Shown: one piece after another, positions 31,099 to 41,824 of the stretch
Numbering within the stretch: position 1 is the stretch's first letter
How the letters are laid out: each line of letters starts with the position of its first letter
NCBI GenBank assembly: GCA_963210315.1
Contig: OY723238.1
Location: forward strand, 2,809,533 to 2,873,532
Reading direction: 5' to 3'
DNA from: Rhynchopus euleeides
Lineage: Eukaryota > Euglenozoa > Diplonemea > Diplonemida > Diplonemidae
DNA length: 64,000 nucleotides
Notes under the pieces: model-generated
What the model was told of the DNA's origin: nothing
Database searches by the model: none
Seen by the model: only the letters and a program-made list of their open reading frames with translations
Translations under genes and position numbers: made by a program

Positions 31099-34000
31099 TG
31101 CAGATCTGGAAAATCCTTGAGCTGCCTGCCTGCCTGCAGATCTGGAAAATCCTTGAGCTGCCTGCTTGCCGATCTGGAAAATCCTTGAGCTGCCTGCCTG
31201 CAGATCTGGAAAATCCTTGAGCTGCCTGCTTGCAGATCTGGAAAATCCTTGAGCTGCCTGCTTGCAGATCTGGAAAATCCTTGAGCTGCCTGCCTGCAGA
31301 TCTGGAAAATCCTTGAGCTGCCTGCTTGCAGATCTGGAAAATCCTTGAGCTGCCTGCCTGCCTGCAGATCTGGAAAATCCTTGAGCTGCCTGCTTGCAGA
31401 TCTGGAAAATCCTTGAGCTGCCTGCCTGCAGATCTGGAAAATCCTTGAGCTGCCTGCCTGCAGATCTGGAAAATCCTTGAGCTGCCTGCCTGCCTGCAGA
31501 TCTGGAAAATCCTTGAGCTGCCTGCTTGCAGATCTGGAAAATCCTTGAGCTGCCTGCCTGCAGATCTGGAAAATCCTTGAGCTGCCTGCTTGCAGATCTG
31601 GAAAATCCTTGAGCTGCCTGCCTGCCTGCAGATCTGGAAAATCCTTGAGCTGCCTGCTTGCAGATCTGGAAAATCCTTGAGCTGCCTGCCTGCAGATCTG
31701 GAAAATCCTTGAGCTGCCTGCCTGCAGATCTGGAAAATCCTTGAGCTGCCTGCTTGCAGATCTGGAAAATCCTTGAGCTGCCTGCTTGCAGATCTGGAAA
31801 ATCCTTGAGCTGCCTGCTTGCAGATCTGGAAAATCCTTGAGCTGCCTGCTTGCAGATCTGGAAAATCCTTGAGCTGCCTGCCTGCAGATCTGGAAAATCC
31901 TTGAGCTGCCTGCTTGCAGATCTGGAAAATCCTTGAGCTGCCTGCCTGCCTGCAGATCTGGAAAATCCTTGAGCTGCCTGCTTGCAGATCTGGAAAATCC
32001 TTGAGCTGCCTGCCTGCAGATCTGGAAAATCCTTGAGCTGCCTGCTTGCAGATCTGGAAAATCCTTGAGCTGCCTGCCTGCAGATCTGGAAAACCCTTGA
32101 GCTGCCTGCTTGCAGATCTGGAAAATCCTTGAGCTGCCTGCCTGCAGATCTGGAAAACCCTTGAGCTGCCTGCTTGCAGATCTGGAAAATCCTTGAGCTG
32201 CCTGCCTGCCTGCAGATCTGGAAAATCCTTGAGCTGCCTGCTTGCAGATCTGGAAAATCCTTGAGCTGCCTGCCTGCAGATCTGGAAAACCCTTGAGCTG
32301 CCTGCTTGCAGATCTGGAAAATCCTTGAGCTGCCTGCCTGCAGATCTGGAAAACCCTTGAGCTGCCTGCTTGCAGATCTGGAAAATCCTTGAGCTGCCTG
32401 CCTGCCTGCAGATCTGGAAAATCCTTGAGCTGCCTGCTTGCAGATCTGGAAAATCCTTGAGCTGCCTGCCTGCAGATCTGGAAAATCCTTGAGCTGCCTG
32501 CTTGCAGATCTGGAAAATCCTTGAGCTGCCTGCTTGCAGATCTGGAAAATCCTTGAGCTGCCTGCCTGCAGATCTGGAAAATCCTTGAGCTGCCTGCTTG
32601 CAGATCTGGAAAATCCTTGAGCTGCCTGCCTGCAGATCTGGAAAACCCTTGAGCTGCCTGCTTGCAGATCTGGAAAATCCTTGAGCTGCCTGCCTGCAGA
32701 TCTGGAAAACCCTTGAGCTGCCTGCTTGCAGATCTGGAAAATCCTTGAGCTGCCTGCTTGCAGATCTGGAAAATCCTTGAGCTGCCTGCTTGCAGATCTG
32801 GAAAATCCTTGAGCTGCCTGCCTGCAGATCTGGAAAATCCTTGAGCTGCCTGCTTGCAGATCTGGAAAATCCTTGAGCTGCCTGCCTGCCTGCAGATCTG
32901 GAAAATCCTTGAGCTGCCTGCTTGCAGATCTGGAAAATCCTTGAGCTGCCTGCCTGCAGATCTGGAAAATCCTTGAGCTGCCTGCTTGCAGATCTGGAAA
33001 ATCCTTGAGCTGCCTGCCTGCAGATCTGGAAAACCCTTGAGCTGCCTGCTTGCAGATCTGGAAAATCCTTGAGCTGCCTGCCTGCAGATCTGGAAAACCC
33101 TTGAGCTGCCTGCTTGCAGATCTGGAAAATCCTTGAGCTGCCTGCCTGCCTGCAGATCTGGAAAATCCTTGAGCTGCCTGCTTGCAGATCTGGAAAATCC
33201 TTGAGCTGCCTGCCTGCAGATCTGGAAAATCCTTGAGCTGCCTGCTTGCAGATCTGGAAAATCCTTGAGCTGCCTGCTTGCAGATCTGGAAAATCCTTGA
33301 GCTGCCTGCTTGCAGATCTGGAAAATCCTTGAGCTGCCTGCTTGCAGATCTGGAAAATCCTTGAGCTGCCTGCTTGCAGATCTGGAAAATCCTTGAGCTG
33401 CCTGCCTGCCTGCAGATCTGGAAAATCCTTGAGCTGCCTGCTTGCCGATCTGGAAAATCCTTGAGCTGCCTGCCTGCAGATCTGGAAAATCCTTGAGCTG
33501 CCTGCTTGCAGATCTGGAAAATCCTTGAGCTGCCTGCTTGCAGATCTGGAAAATCCTTGAGCTGCCTGCCTGCCTGCAGATCTGGAAAATCCTTGAGCTG
33601 CCTGCCTGCAGATCTGGAAAATCCTTGAGCTGCCTGCTTGCAGATCTGGAAAATCCTTGAGCTGCCTGCTTGCAGATCTGGAAAATCCTTGAGCTGCCTG
33701 CCTGCAGATCTGGAAAATCCTTGAGCTGGCTGCTTGCAGATCTGGAAAATCCTTGAGCTGCCTGCCTGCAGATCTGGAAAATCCTTGAGCTGCCTGCTTG
33801 CAGATCTGGAAAATCCTTGAGCTGCCTGCCTGCAGATCTGGAAAATCCTTGAGCTGCCTGCTTGCCGATCTGGAAAATCCTTGAGCTGCCTGCCTGCAGA
33901 TCTGGAAAATCCTTGAGCTGCCTGCTTGCAGATCTGGAAAATCCTTGAGCTGCCTGCTTGCAGATCTGGAAAATCCTTGAGCTGCCTGCCTGCAGATCTG

Positions 34001-36603
34001 GAAAATCCTTGAGCTGGCTGCTTGCAGATCTGGAAAATCCTTGAGCTGCCTGCCTGCAGATCTGGAAAATCCTTGAGCTGCCTGCTTGCAGATCTGGAAA
34101 ATCCTTGAGCTGCCTGCCTGCAGATCTGGAAAATCCTTGAGCTGCCTGCCTGCCTGCAGATCTGGAAAATCCTTGAGCTGCCTGCTTGCAGATCTGGAAA
34201 ATCCTTGAGCTGCCTGCCTGCAGATCTGGAAAATCCTTGAGCTGCCTGCTTGCACATCTGGAAAATCCTTGAGCTGCCTGCTTGCAGATCTGGAAAATCC
34301 TTGAGCTGCCTGCTTGCAGATCTGGAAAATCCTTGAGCTGCCTGCTTGCAGATCTGGAAAATCCTTGAGCTGCCTGCCTGCAGATCTGGAAAATCCTTGA
34401 GCTGCCTGCTTGCAGATCTGGAAAATCCTTGAGCTGCCTGCTTGCAGATCTGGAAAATCCTTGAGCTGCCTGCTTGCAGATCTGGAAAATCCTTGAGCTG
34501 CCTGCTTGCAGATCTGGAAAATCCTTGAGCTGCCTGCCTGCCTGCAGATCCGGAAAATCCTTGAGCTGCCTGCTTGCAGATCTGGAAAATCCTTGAGCTG
34601 CCTGCCTGCAGATCTGGAAAATCCTTGAGCTGCCTGCTTGCAGATCTGGAAAATCCTTGAGCTGCCTGCCTGCAGATCTGGAAAATCCTTGAGCTGCCTG
34701 CTTGCAGATCTGGAAAATCCTTGAGCTGCCTGCCTGCAGATCTGGAAAATCCTTGAGCTGCCTGCCTGCAGATCTGGAAAATCCTTGAGCTGCCTGCTTG
34801 CAGATCTGGAAAATCCTTGAGCTGCCTGCTTGCAGATCTGGAAAATCCTTGAGCTGCCTGCCTGCAGATCTGGAAAATCCTTGAGCTGCCTGCTTGCAGA
34901 TCTGGAAAATCCTTGAGCTGCCTGCCTGCAGATCTGGAAAATCCTTGAGCTGCCTGCTTGCAGATCTGGAAAATCCTTGAGCTGCCTGCCTGCAGATCTG
35001 GAAAATCCTTGAGCTGCCTGCCTGCAGATCTGGAAAATCCTTGAGCTGCCTGCTTGCAGATCTGGAAAATCCTTGAGCTGCCTGCTTGCAGATCTGGAAA
35101 ATCCTTGAGCTGCCTGCCTGCAGATCTGGAAAATCCTTGAGCTGCCTGCTTGCAGATCTGGAAAATCCTTGAGCTGCCTGCCTGCCTGCAGATCTGGAAA
35201 ATCCTTGAGCTGCCTGCTTGCAGATCTGGAAAATCCTTGAGCTGCCTGCCTGCAGATCTGGAAAATCCTTGAGCTGCCTGCTTGCAGATCTGGAAAATCC
35301 TTGAGCTGCCTGCCTGCAGATCTGGAAAACCCTTGAGCTGCCTGCTTGCAGATCTGGAAAATCCTTGAGCTGCCTGCCTGCAGATCTGGAAAACCCTTGA
35401 GCTGCCTGCTTGCAGATCTGGAAAATCCTTGAGCTGCCTGCCTGCCTGCAGATCTGGAAAATCCTTGAGCTGCCTGCCTGCAGATCTGGAAAATCCTTGA
35501 GCTGCCTGCTTGCAGATCTGGAAAATCCTTGAGCTGCCTGCTTGCAGATCTGGAAAATCCTTGAGCTGCCTGCCTGCAGATCTGGAAAATCCTTGAGCTG
35601 CCTGCTTGCAGATCTGGAAAATCCTTGAGCTGCCTGCTTGCAGATCTGGAAAATCCTTGAGCTGCCTGCTTGCAGATCTGGAAAATCCTTGAGCTGCCTG
35701 CTTGCAGATCTGGAAAATCCTTGAGCTGCCTGCTTGCAGATCTGGAAAATCCTTGAGCTGCCTGCCTGCCTGCAGATCTGGAAAATCCTTGAGCTGCCTG
35801 CTTGCCGATCTGGAAAATCCTTGAGCTGCCTGCCTGCAGATCTGGAAAATCCTTGAGCTGCCTGCTTGCAGATCTGGAAAATCCTTGAGCTGCCTACCTG
35901 CCTGCAGATCTGGAAAATCCTTGAGCTGCCTGCTTGCAGATCTGGAAAATCCTTGAGCTGCCTGCCTGCAGATCTGGAAAATCCTTGAGCTGGCTGCTTG
36001 CAGATCTGGAAAATCCTTGAGCTGCCTGCCTGCAGATCTGGAAAATCCTTGAGCTGCCTGCTTGCAGATCTGGAAAATCCTTGAGCTGCCTGCCTGCAGA
36101 TCTGGAAAATCCTTGAGCTGCCTGCCTGCCTGCAGATCTGGAAAATCCTTGAGCTGCCTGCTTGCAGATCTGGAAAATCCTTGAGCTGCCTGCCTGCAGA
36201 TCTGGAAAATCCTTGAGCTGCCTGCTTGCACATCTGGAAAATCCTTGAGCTGCCTGCTTGCAGATCTGGAAAATCCTTGAGCTGCCTGCTTGCAGATCTG
36301 GAAAATCCTTGAGCTGCCTGCTTGCAGATCTGGAAAATCCTTGAGCTGCCTGCCTGCAGATCTGGAAAATCCTTGAGCTGCCTGCTTGCAGATCTGGAAA
36401 ATCCTTGAGCTGCCTGCTTGCAGATCTGGAAAATCCTTGAGCTGCCTGCTTGCAGATCTGGAAAATCCTTGAGCTGCCTGCTTGCAGATCTGGAAAATCC
36501 TTGAGCTGCCTGCCTGCCTGCAGATCCGGAAAATCCTTGAGCTGCCTGCTTGCAGATCTGGAAAATCCTTGAGCTGCCTGCCTGCAGATCTGGAAAATCC
36601 TTG
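31099..36603. repeat. 32-bp minisatellite, main block (about 170 units)
   Basis: Tandem 32-bp units of the form GCAGATCTGGAAAATCCTTG followed by AGCTGCCTGCYT, with 36-bp variants carrying one extra CCTG. Minor variants (CCGATCTGG, CACATCTGG, GATCCGG, GGCTGC, AAAACCC) recur in fixed neighbourhoods, for example CACATCTGG at about 34254 and again at about 36231. This shows higher-order repeats of roughly 0.8-2 kb. All three reverse frames are open and give the same 32-residue period (DFPDLQAGSSRIFQICKQ...), the expected by-product of a 32-bp unit without stops, so I do not call genes here. Confidence 0.95.
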
Positions 36604-36627
36604 CTTCTCGGTGGCCGCTCATAGGTC

Positions 36628-37146
36628 CTGGGTAAGACGTTAAACTGCCTGGGGGGGCCGTCCCCGGACCATGACGGGTGCCTGCACCAGGAGTCTAGCA
36701 CGGCCGTGGTCCAGGGCATGACCGAAAACTGCTTGGGTACCGAGGCTCCCCAGACCAGGAAGGGTGGAGACACCTGGAGTCTAAATAGTCACACCACGTC
36801 AGGCCAGACCTTCGCATTGCACTCCGCGAAGACTGCCACACAGCCGCGGGGCAGGTGTGCAGCCTGTGGAAAACCTCGTACAGAAAAGGGTCGGCGACCG
36901 CCCGCCCCCAGTCTGAGAGGCATCAGCCGAATCTCGGTGGAGGCGGGCACAAAACAAAAGGGAGAGTCGTCACTGTGCATATCAGCACGGTCCCGCCCTC
37001 TGTGCCAGACCAACACACCACCAAAGGAAAAGAGGAAGAGGCGACGTAAGGCAATGCCTCCGTGCGGCCAGGAGAACACGAAATAGCGACCCCCTCAACG
37101 GGGAATGCTACGAGCACGGCCAAAAATCGTTCAAAAAATCGTTCAA
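36628..37146 (+). mobile_element. Retroposon family A, 5' end copy 1
   Basis: A ~519-bp sequence starting GTCCTGGGTAAGACGTTAAA and ending in repeated AAAATCGTTCAA. A second copy at 48863-49380 is almost base-for-base the same, and a 5'-truncated third copy lies at 37278-37620. The first 30 bases resemble the start of family B (46271 onward), a shared head like that in trypanosomatid ingi/RIME and L1Tc/NARTc pairs. At the right edge it runs straight into the 32-bp minisatellite. I interpret it as the 5' region of a LINE-type element whose remainder is lost or replaced by satellite. Confidence 0.65.
36718..37086 (+). CDS. Short ORF of retroposon A (122 aa), basic with CxxC motif
   Basis: The frame from ATG 36718 to TAG 37086 is conserved in the copy at 48956-49324. 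The product contains RCAACGKPRTEKGRRP (a CxxC pair) and a basic run KEKRKRRRK before MPPCGQENTK. It may be the start of an ORF1 nucleic-acid-binding protein, or simply leader sequence that happens to be open. No wider family is recognised. Confidence 0.35.
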   Translation: MTENCLGTEAPQTRKGGDTWSLNSHTTSGQTFALHSAKTATQPRGRCAACGKPRTEKGRRPPAPSLRGISRISVEAGTKQKGESSLCISARSRPLCQTNTPPKEKRKRRRKAMPPCGQENTK

Positions 37147-37269
37147 ATCCTTGAGCTGCCTGCTTGCAGATCTGGAAAATCCTTGAGCTGCCTGCTTGCA
37201 GATCTGGAAAATCCTTGAGCTGCCTGCTTGCAGATCTGGAAAATCCTTGAGCTGCCTGCTTGCAGATCT
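37147..37269. repeat. 32-bp minisatellite, short block
   Basis: About four units of the same 32-bp repeat between two copies of retroposon A. It begins immediately after the element's terminal GTTCAA, exactly as the larger block does at 37621, so element and satellite have been duplicated together. Confidence 0.9.
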
Positions 37270-37277
37270 TCGCAGAC

Positions 37278-37620
37278 GCCAGACCTTCGCATTGCACTCC
37301 GCGAAGACTGCCACACAGCCGCGGGGCAGGTGTGCAGCCTGTGGAAAACCTCGTACAGAAAAGGGTCGGCGACCGCCCGCCCCCAGTCTGAGAGGCATCA
37401 GCCGAATCTCGGTGGAGGCGGGCACAAAACAAAAGGGAGAGTCGTCACTGTGCATATCAGCACGGTCCCGCCCTCTGTGCCAGACCAACACACCACCAAA
37501 GGAAAAGAGGAAGAGGCGACGTAAGGCAATGCCTCCGTGCGGCCAGGAGAACACGAAATAGCGACCCCCTCAACGGGGAATGCTACGAGCACGGCCAAAA
37601 ATCGTTCAAAAATCGTTCAA
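37278..37620 (+). mobile_element. Retroposon family A, 5'-truncated copy 3
   Basis: Matches copy 1 from the GCCAGACCTTCGCATTGC point onward to the terminal AAAATCGTTCAA. The first ~175 bp of the element are absent and satellite sequence abuts directly. It probably arose by unequal exchange within the mixed element/satellite block, though a 5'-truncated retroposition is possible. Confidence 0.65.
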
Positions 37621-40600
37621 ATCCTTGAGCTGCCTGCTTGCAGATCTGGAAAATCCTTGAGCTGCCTGCCTGCAGATCTGGAAAATCCTTGAGCTGCCTG
37701 CTTGCAGATCTGGAAAATCCTTGAGCTGCCTGCTTGCAGATCTGGAAAATCCTTGAGCTGCCTGCTTGCAGATCTGGAAAATCCTTGAGCTGCCTGCTTG
37801 CAGATCTGGAAAATCCTTGAGCTGCCTGCCTGCCTGCAGATCCGGAAAATCCTTGAGCTGCCTGCTTGCAGATCTGGAAAATCCTTGAGCTGCCTGCCTG
37901 CAGATCTGGAAAATCCTTGAGCTGCCTGCGTGCAGATCTGGAAAATCCTTGAGCTGCCTGCCTGCAGATCTGGAAAATCCTTGAGCTGCCTGCTTGCAGA
38001 TCTGGAAAATCCTTGAGCTGCCTGCCTGCAGATCTGGAAAATCCTTGAGCTGCCTGCTTGCAGATCTGGAAAATCCTTGAGCTGCCTGCCTGCAGATCTG
38101 GAAAATCCTTGAGCTGCCTGCTTGCACATCTGGAAAATCCTTGAGCTGCCTGCTTGCAGATCTGGAAAATCCTTGAGCTGCCTGCTTGCAGATCTGGAAA
38201 ATCCTTGAGCTGCCTGCTTGCAGATCTGGAAAATCCTTGAGCTGCCTGCCTGCAGATCTGGAAAATCCTTGAGCTGCCTGCTTGCAGATCTGGAAAATCC
38301 TTGAGCTGCCTGCTTGCAGATCTGGAAAATCCTTGAGCTGCCTGCTTGCAGATCTGGAAAATCCTTGAGCTGCCTGCTTGCAGATCTGGAAAATCCTTGA
38401 GCTGCCTGCCTGCCTGCAGATCCGGAAAATCCTTGAGCTGCCTGCTTGCAGATCTGGAAAATCCTTGAGCTGCCTGCCTGCAGATCTGGAAAATCCTTGA
38501 GCTGCCTGCTTGCAGATCTGGAAAATCCTTGAGCTGCCTGCCTGCAGATCTGGAAAATCCTTGAGCTGCCTGCTTGCAGATCTGGAAAATCCTTGAGCTG
38601 CCTGCCTGCAGATCTGGAAAATCCTTGAGCTGCCTGCCTGCCTGCAGATCTGGAAAATCCTTGAGCTGCCTGCTTGCAGATCTGGAAAATCCTTGAGCTG
38701 CCTGCCTGCAGATCTGGAAAATCCTTGAGCTGGCTGCTTGCAGATCTGGAAAATCCTTGAGCTGCCTGCCTGCAGATCTGGAAAATCCTTGAGCTGCCTG
38801 CTTGCAGATCTGGAAAATCCTTGAGCTGCCTGCCTGCAGATCTGGAAAATCCTTGAGCTGCCTGCCTGCCTGCAGATCTGGAAAATCCTTGAGCTGCCTG
38901 CTTGCAGATCTGGAAAATCCTTGAGCTGCCTGCCTGCAGATCTGGAAAATCCTTGAGCTGCCTGCTTGCACATCTGGAAAATCCTTGAGCTGCCTGCTTG
39001 CAGATCTGGAAAATCCTTGAGCTGCCTGCTTGCAGATCTGGAAAATCCTTGAGCTGCCTGCTTGCAGATCTGGAAAATCCTTGAGCTGCCTGCCTGCAGA
39101 TCTGGAAAATCCTTGAGCTGCCTGCTTGCAGATCTGGAAAATCCTTGAGCTGCCTGCTTGCAGATCTGGAAAATCCTTGAGCTGCCTGCTTGCAGATCTG
39201 GAAAATCCTTGAGCTGCCTGCTTGCAGATCTGGAAAATCCTTGAGCTGCCTGCCTGCCTGCAGATCCGGAAAATCCTTGAGCTGCCTGCTTGCAGATCTG
39301 GAAAATCCTTGAGCTGCCTGCCTGCAGATCTGGAAAATCCTTGAGCTGCCTGCTTGCAGATCTGGAAAATCCTTGAGCTGCCTGCCTGCAGATCTGGAAA
39401 ATCCTTGAGCTGCCTGCTTGCAGATCTGGAAAATCCTTGAGCTGCCTGCCTGCAGATCTGGAAAATCCTTGAGCTGGCTGCTTGCAGATCTGGAAAATCC
39501 TTGAGCTGCCTGCCTGCAGATCTGGAAAATCCTTGAGCTGCCTGCTTGCAGATCTGGAAAATCCTTGAGCTGCCTGCTTGCAGATCTGGAAAATCCTTGA
39601 GCTGCCTGCTTGCAGATCTGGAAAATCCTTGAGCTGCCTGCTTGCAGATCTGGAAAATCCTTGAGCTGCCTGCCTGCCTGCAGATCCGGAAAATCCTTGA
39701 GCTGCCTGCTTGCAGATCTGGAAAATCCTTGAGCTGCCTGCCTGCAGATCTGGAAAATCCTTGAGCTGCCTGCTTGCAGATCTGGAAAATCCTTGAGCTG
39801 CCTGCCTGCAGATCTGGAAAATCCTTGAGCTGCCTGCTTGCAGATCTGGAAAATCCTTGAGCTGCCTGCCTGCAGATCTGGAAAATCCTTGAGCTGGCTG
39901 CTTGCAGATCTGGAAAATCCTTGAGCTGCCTGCCTGCAGATCTGGAAAATCCTTGAGCTGCCTGCTTGCAGATCTGGAAAATCCTTGAGCTGCCTGCCTG
40001 CAGATCTGGAAAATCCTTGAGCTGCCTGCCTGCCTGCAGATCTGGAAAATCCTTGAGCTGCCTGCTTGCAGATCTGGAAAATCCTTGAGCTGCCTGCCTG
40101 CAGATCTGGAAAATCCTTGAGCTGCCTGCTTGCACATCTGGAAAATCCTTGAGCTGCCTGCTTGCAGATCTGGAAAATCCTTGAGCTGCCTGCTTGCAGA
40201 TCTGGAAAATCCTTGAGCTGCCTGCTTGCAGATCTGGAAAATCCTTGAGCTGCCTGCCTGCAGATCTGGAAAATCCTTGAGCTGCCTGCTTGCAGATCTG
40301 GAAAATCCTTGAGCTGCCTGCTTGCAGATCTGGAAAATCCTTGAGCTGCCTGCTTGCAGATCTGGAAAATCCTTGAGCTGCCTGCTTGCAGATCTGGAAA
40401 ATCCTTGAGCTGCCTGCCTGCCTGCAGATCCGGAAAATCCTTGAGCTGCCTGCTTGCAGATCTGGAAAATCCTTGAGCTGCCTGCCTGCAGATCTGGAAA
40501 ATCCTTGAGCTGCCTGCTTGCAGATCTGGAAAATCCTTGAGCTGCCTGCCTGCAGATCTGGAAAATCCTTGAGCTGCCTGCTTGCAGATCTGGAAAATCC

Positions 40601-40715
40601 TTGAGCTGCCTGCCTGCAGATCTGGAAAATCCTTGAGCTGCCTGCTTGCAGATCTGGAAAATCCTTGAGCTGCCTGCCTGCAGATCTGGAAAATCCTTGA
40701 GCTGCCTGCTTGCAG
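37621..40715. repeat. 32-bp minisatellite, distal block (about 95 units)
   Basis: The same 32/36-bp units as the main block, with the CACATCTGG, GATCCGG and GGCTGC variants in recurring order (GATCCGG near 37840, 38422, 39262, 39684 and 40430), indicating higher-order repeats. The AAAACCC variant, common at 32-35.4 kb, is absent here, so the two blocks have homogenised separately. It ends abruptly in LINE RNase H sequence. Confidence 0.92.
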
Positions 40716-41560
40716 ACCCCTCATTCTCCACCAGACCATCCAGGCCCTCCCGACGTGCGCCTGGCATGTCTACACCGACGGGTCAGTCTCCAACTCCACA
40801 TCGCGGTAGCAACAGGGCGGCGCGGGCGCAGCGGGAATCCCTCGCCCACCTATGCACCGTGGTAACCCAAGGCGAAACGGTCGCCATCCTCACCGACTCG
40901 CAGAGCGCACTGAATGCACTGCTGAGCGGCCCCCAGCGAGCGAGGGGGTCCACCGAATGGGACATCTGGCAGAGGCTGCGCAAGCTCGCCCAAACATACG
41001 ATGTCACCACCCACCTCCGCTACATCCCGTCGCATGTTGGGGTGGTAGGGAACGAACTTGCTGACAAGCAGGCGCAGATCGGTGCGTTCAAGCCCCAGAT
41101 GGAGCCGATCAGCCTCGCGTCGGCCCGTGTCACCCTCCGCCGACACATATACAGCGGGACCACGTTGCCCCGCACAGACAGCGTGTACGCGTATCGGTCA
41201 GGAATCGGGGAGACGCGACTGCAGCGCCCTGACCTCCGCATGGAGGGCCTTACCCGCTTAGGGGAAACCACCATCCGCCGCCTCCGGGCCGACCACCACC
41301 GCCTGGTGTACGACCACGACGTCCCGGGCAGCGCACAACCACCGTGCAAACCCTGCCTGAAGCTTGCGCCGGACAGCCCCCCGCCTGGGGTCTCGCTGAA
41401 GCACCTATTCTTCGGCTGTCCCGCGACAGCGTCAGCCCGACACCACCTCACAGCCACAAGCGTGCACAACCTGCTGCTGCACAACTGCAAGGGGGCCCTA
41501 CGCTACCTGGCTGAGGCAGGGGTGACGGAGCACAGCGAGAAGGACTACCTGATCTCGTGA
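40714..41560 (+). pseudogene. LINE reverse-transcriptase C-terminal fragment: RNase H and zinc knuckle, frame-broken
   Basis: The 3' end of a non-LTR retrotransposon polyprotein. The RNase H start HVYTDGSVSN lies at about 40765-40794 in one frame, which meets a TAG at 40807-40809 and continues as GGAGAAG. The rest lies in another frame: AQRESLAHL, ILTDSQSALNALL and RYIPSHVGVVGNELADKQA, so the Asp, Glu, Asp and Asp positions are all recognisable. After it comes a zinc-knuckle-like CKPC...HLFFGC, typical of ingi/L1Tc-type elements. The stop is TGA at 41558-41560. The reverse transcriptase and endonuclease are absent; the 5' side is satellite. This is a dead copy. Confidence 0.8.
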
Positions 41561-41824
41561 AACCTGCAAAAATCAACAGCGGTCAAGGGCTTCGGCCTGA
41601 CACCCCAGCACCCCCCCCCCCCCCCCCCCAGGGCTGTAAATAAGGTTTGGGGGTCAGGAGTCGGGAGTCGGGAGTCGGTTATTTACAGTCACCTAAGGTA
41701 CCTGGGGTGGGGGGCTGGGGGGGACGGGCGGTCTCAAACCCTACTCAATCCTGCACGCATCCTGTAGTACGGCCACCTCTGCCGTGGAGAGTCCCATGGA
41801 CCCTCCAGCAGTCGCCCACCATTC
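41561..41824. other. LINE 3' flank with C-run and inverted repeat
   Basis: A run of about 20 C lies at 41611-41629. A perfect 10-bp inverted repeat, CTGTAAATAA at 41634-41643 and TTATTTACAG at 41679-41688, encloses a GGAGTCG-repeat loop. No poly(A) tail is seen after the LINE fragment. A G-rich stretch follows (about 41701-41730). No gene. Confidence 0.55.

Noticed and set aside
31032..36773. Reverse-strand open frames of over 1000 codons with a 32-residue repeat
   Set aside because: The 32-bp unit has no stop in any reverse frame, so all three frames remain open and encode the same peptide period. There is no start context or unique domain, and the frames run into retroposon sequence.
31099..40715. 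CRISPR-like array
   Set aside because: Units are contiguous with no unique spacers, no cas genes are present, and the context is eukaryotic.
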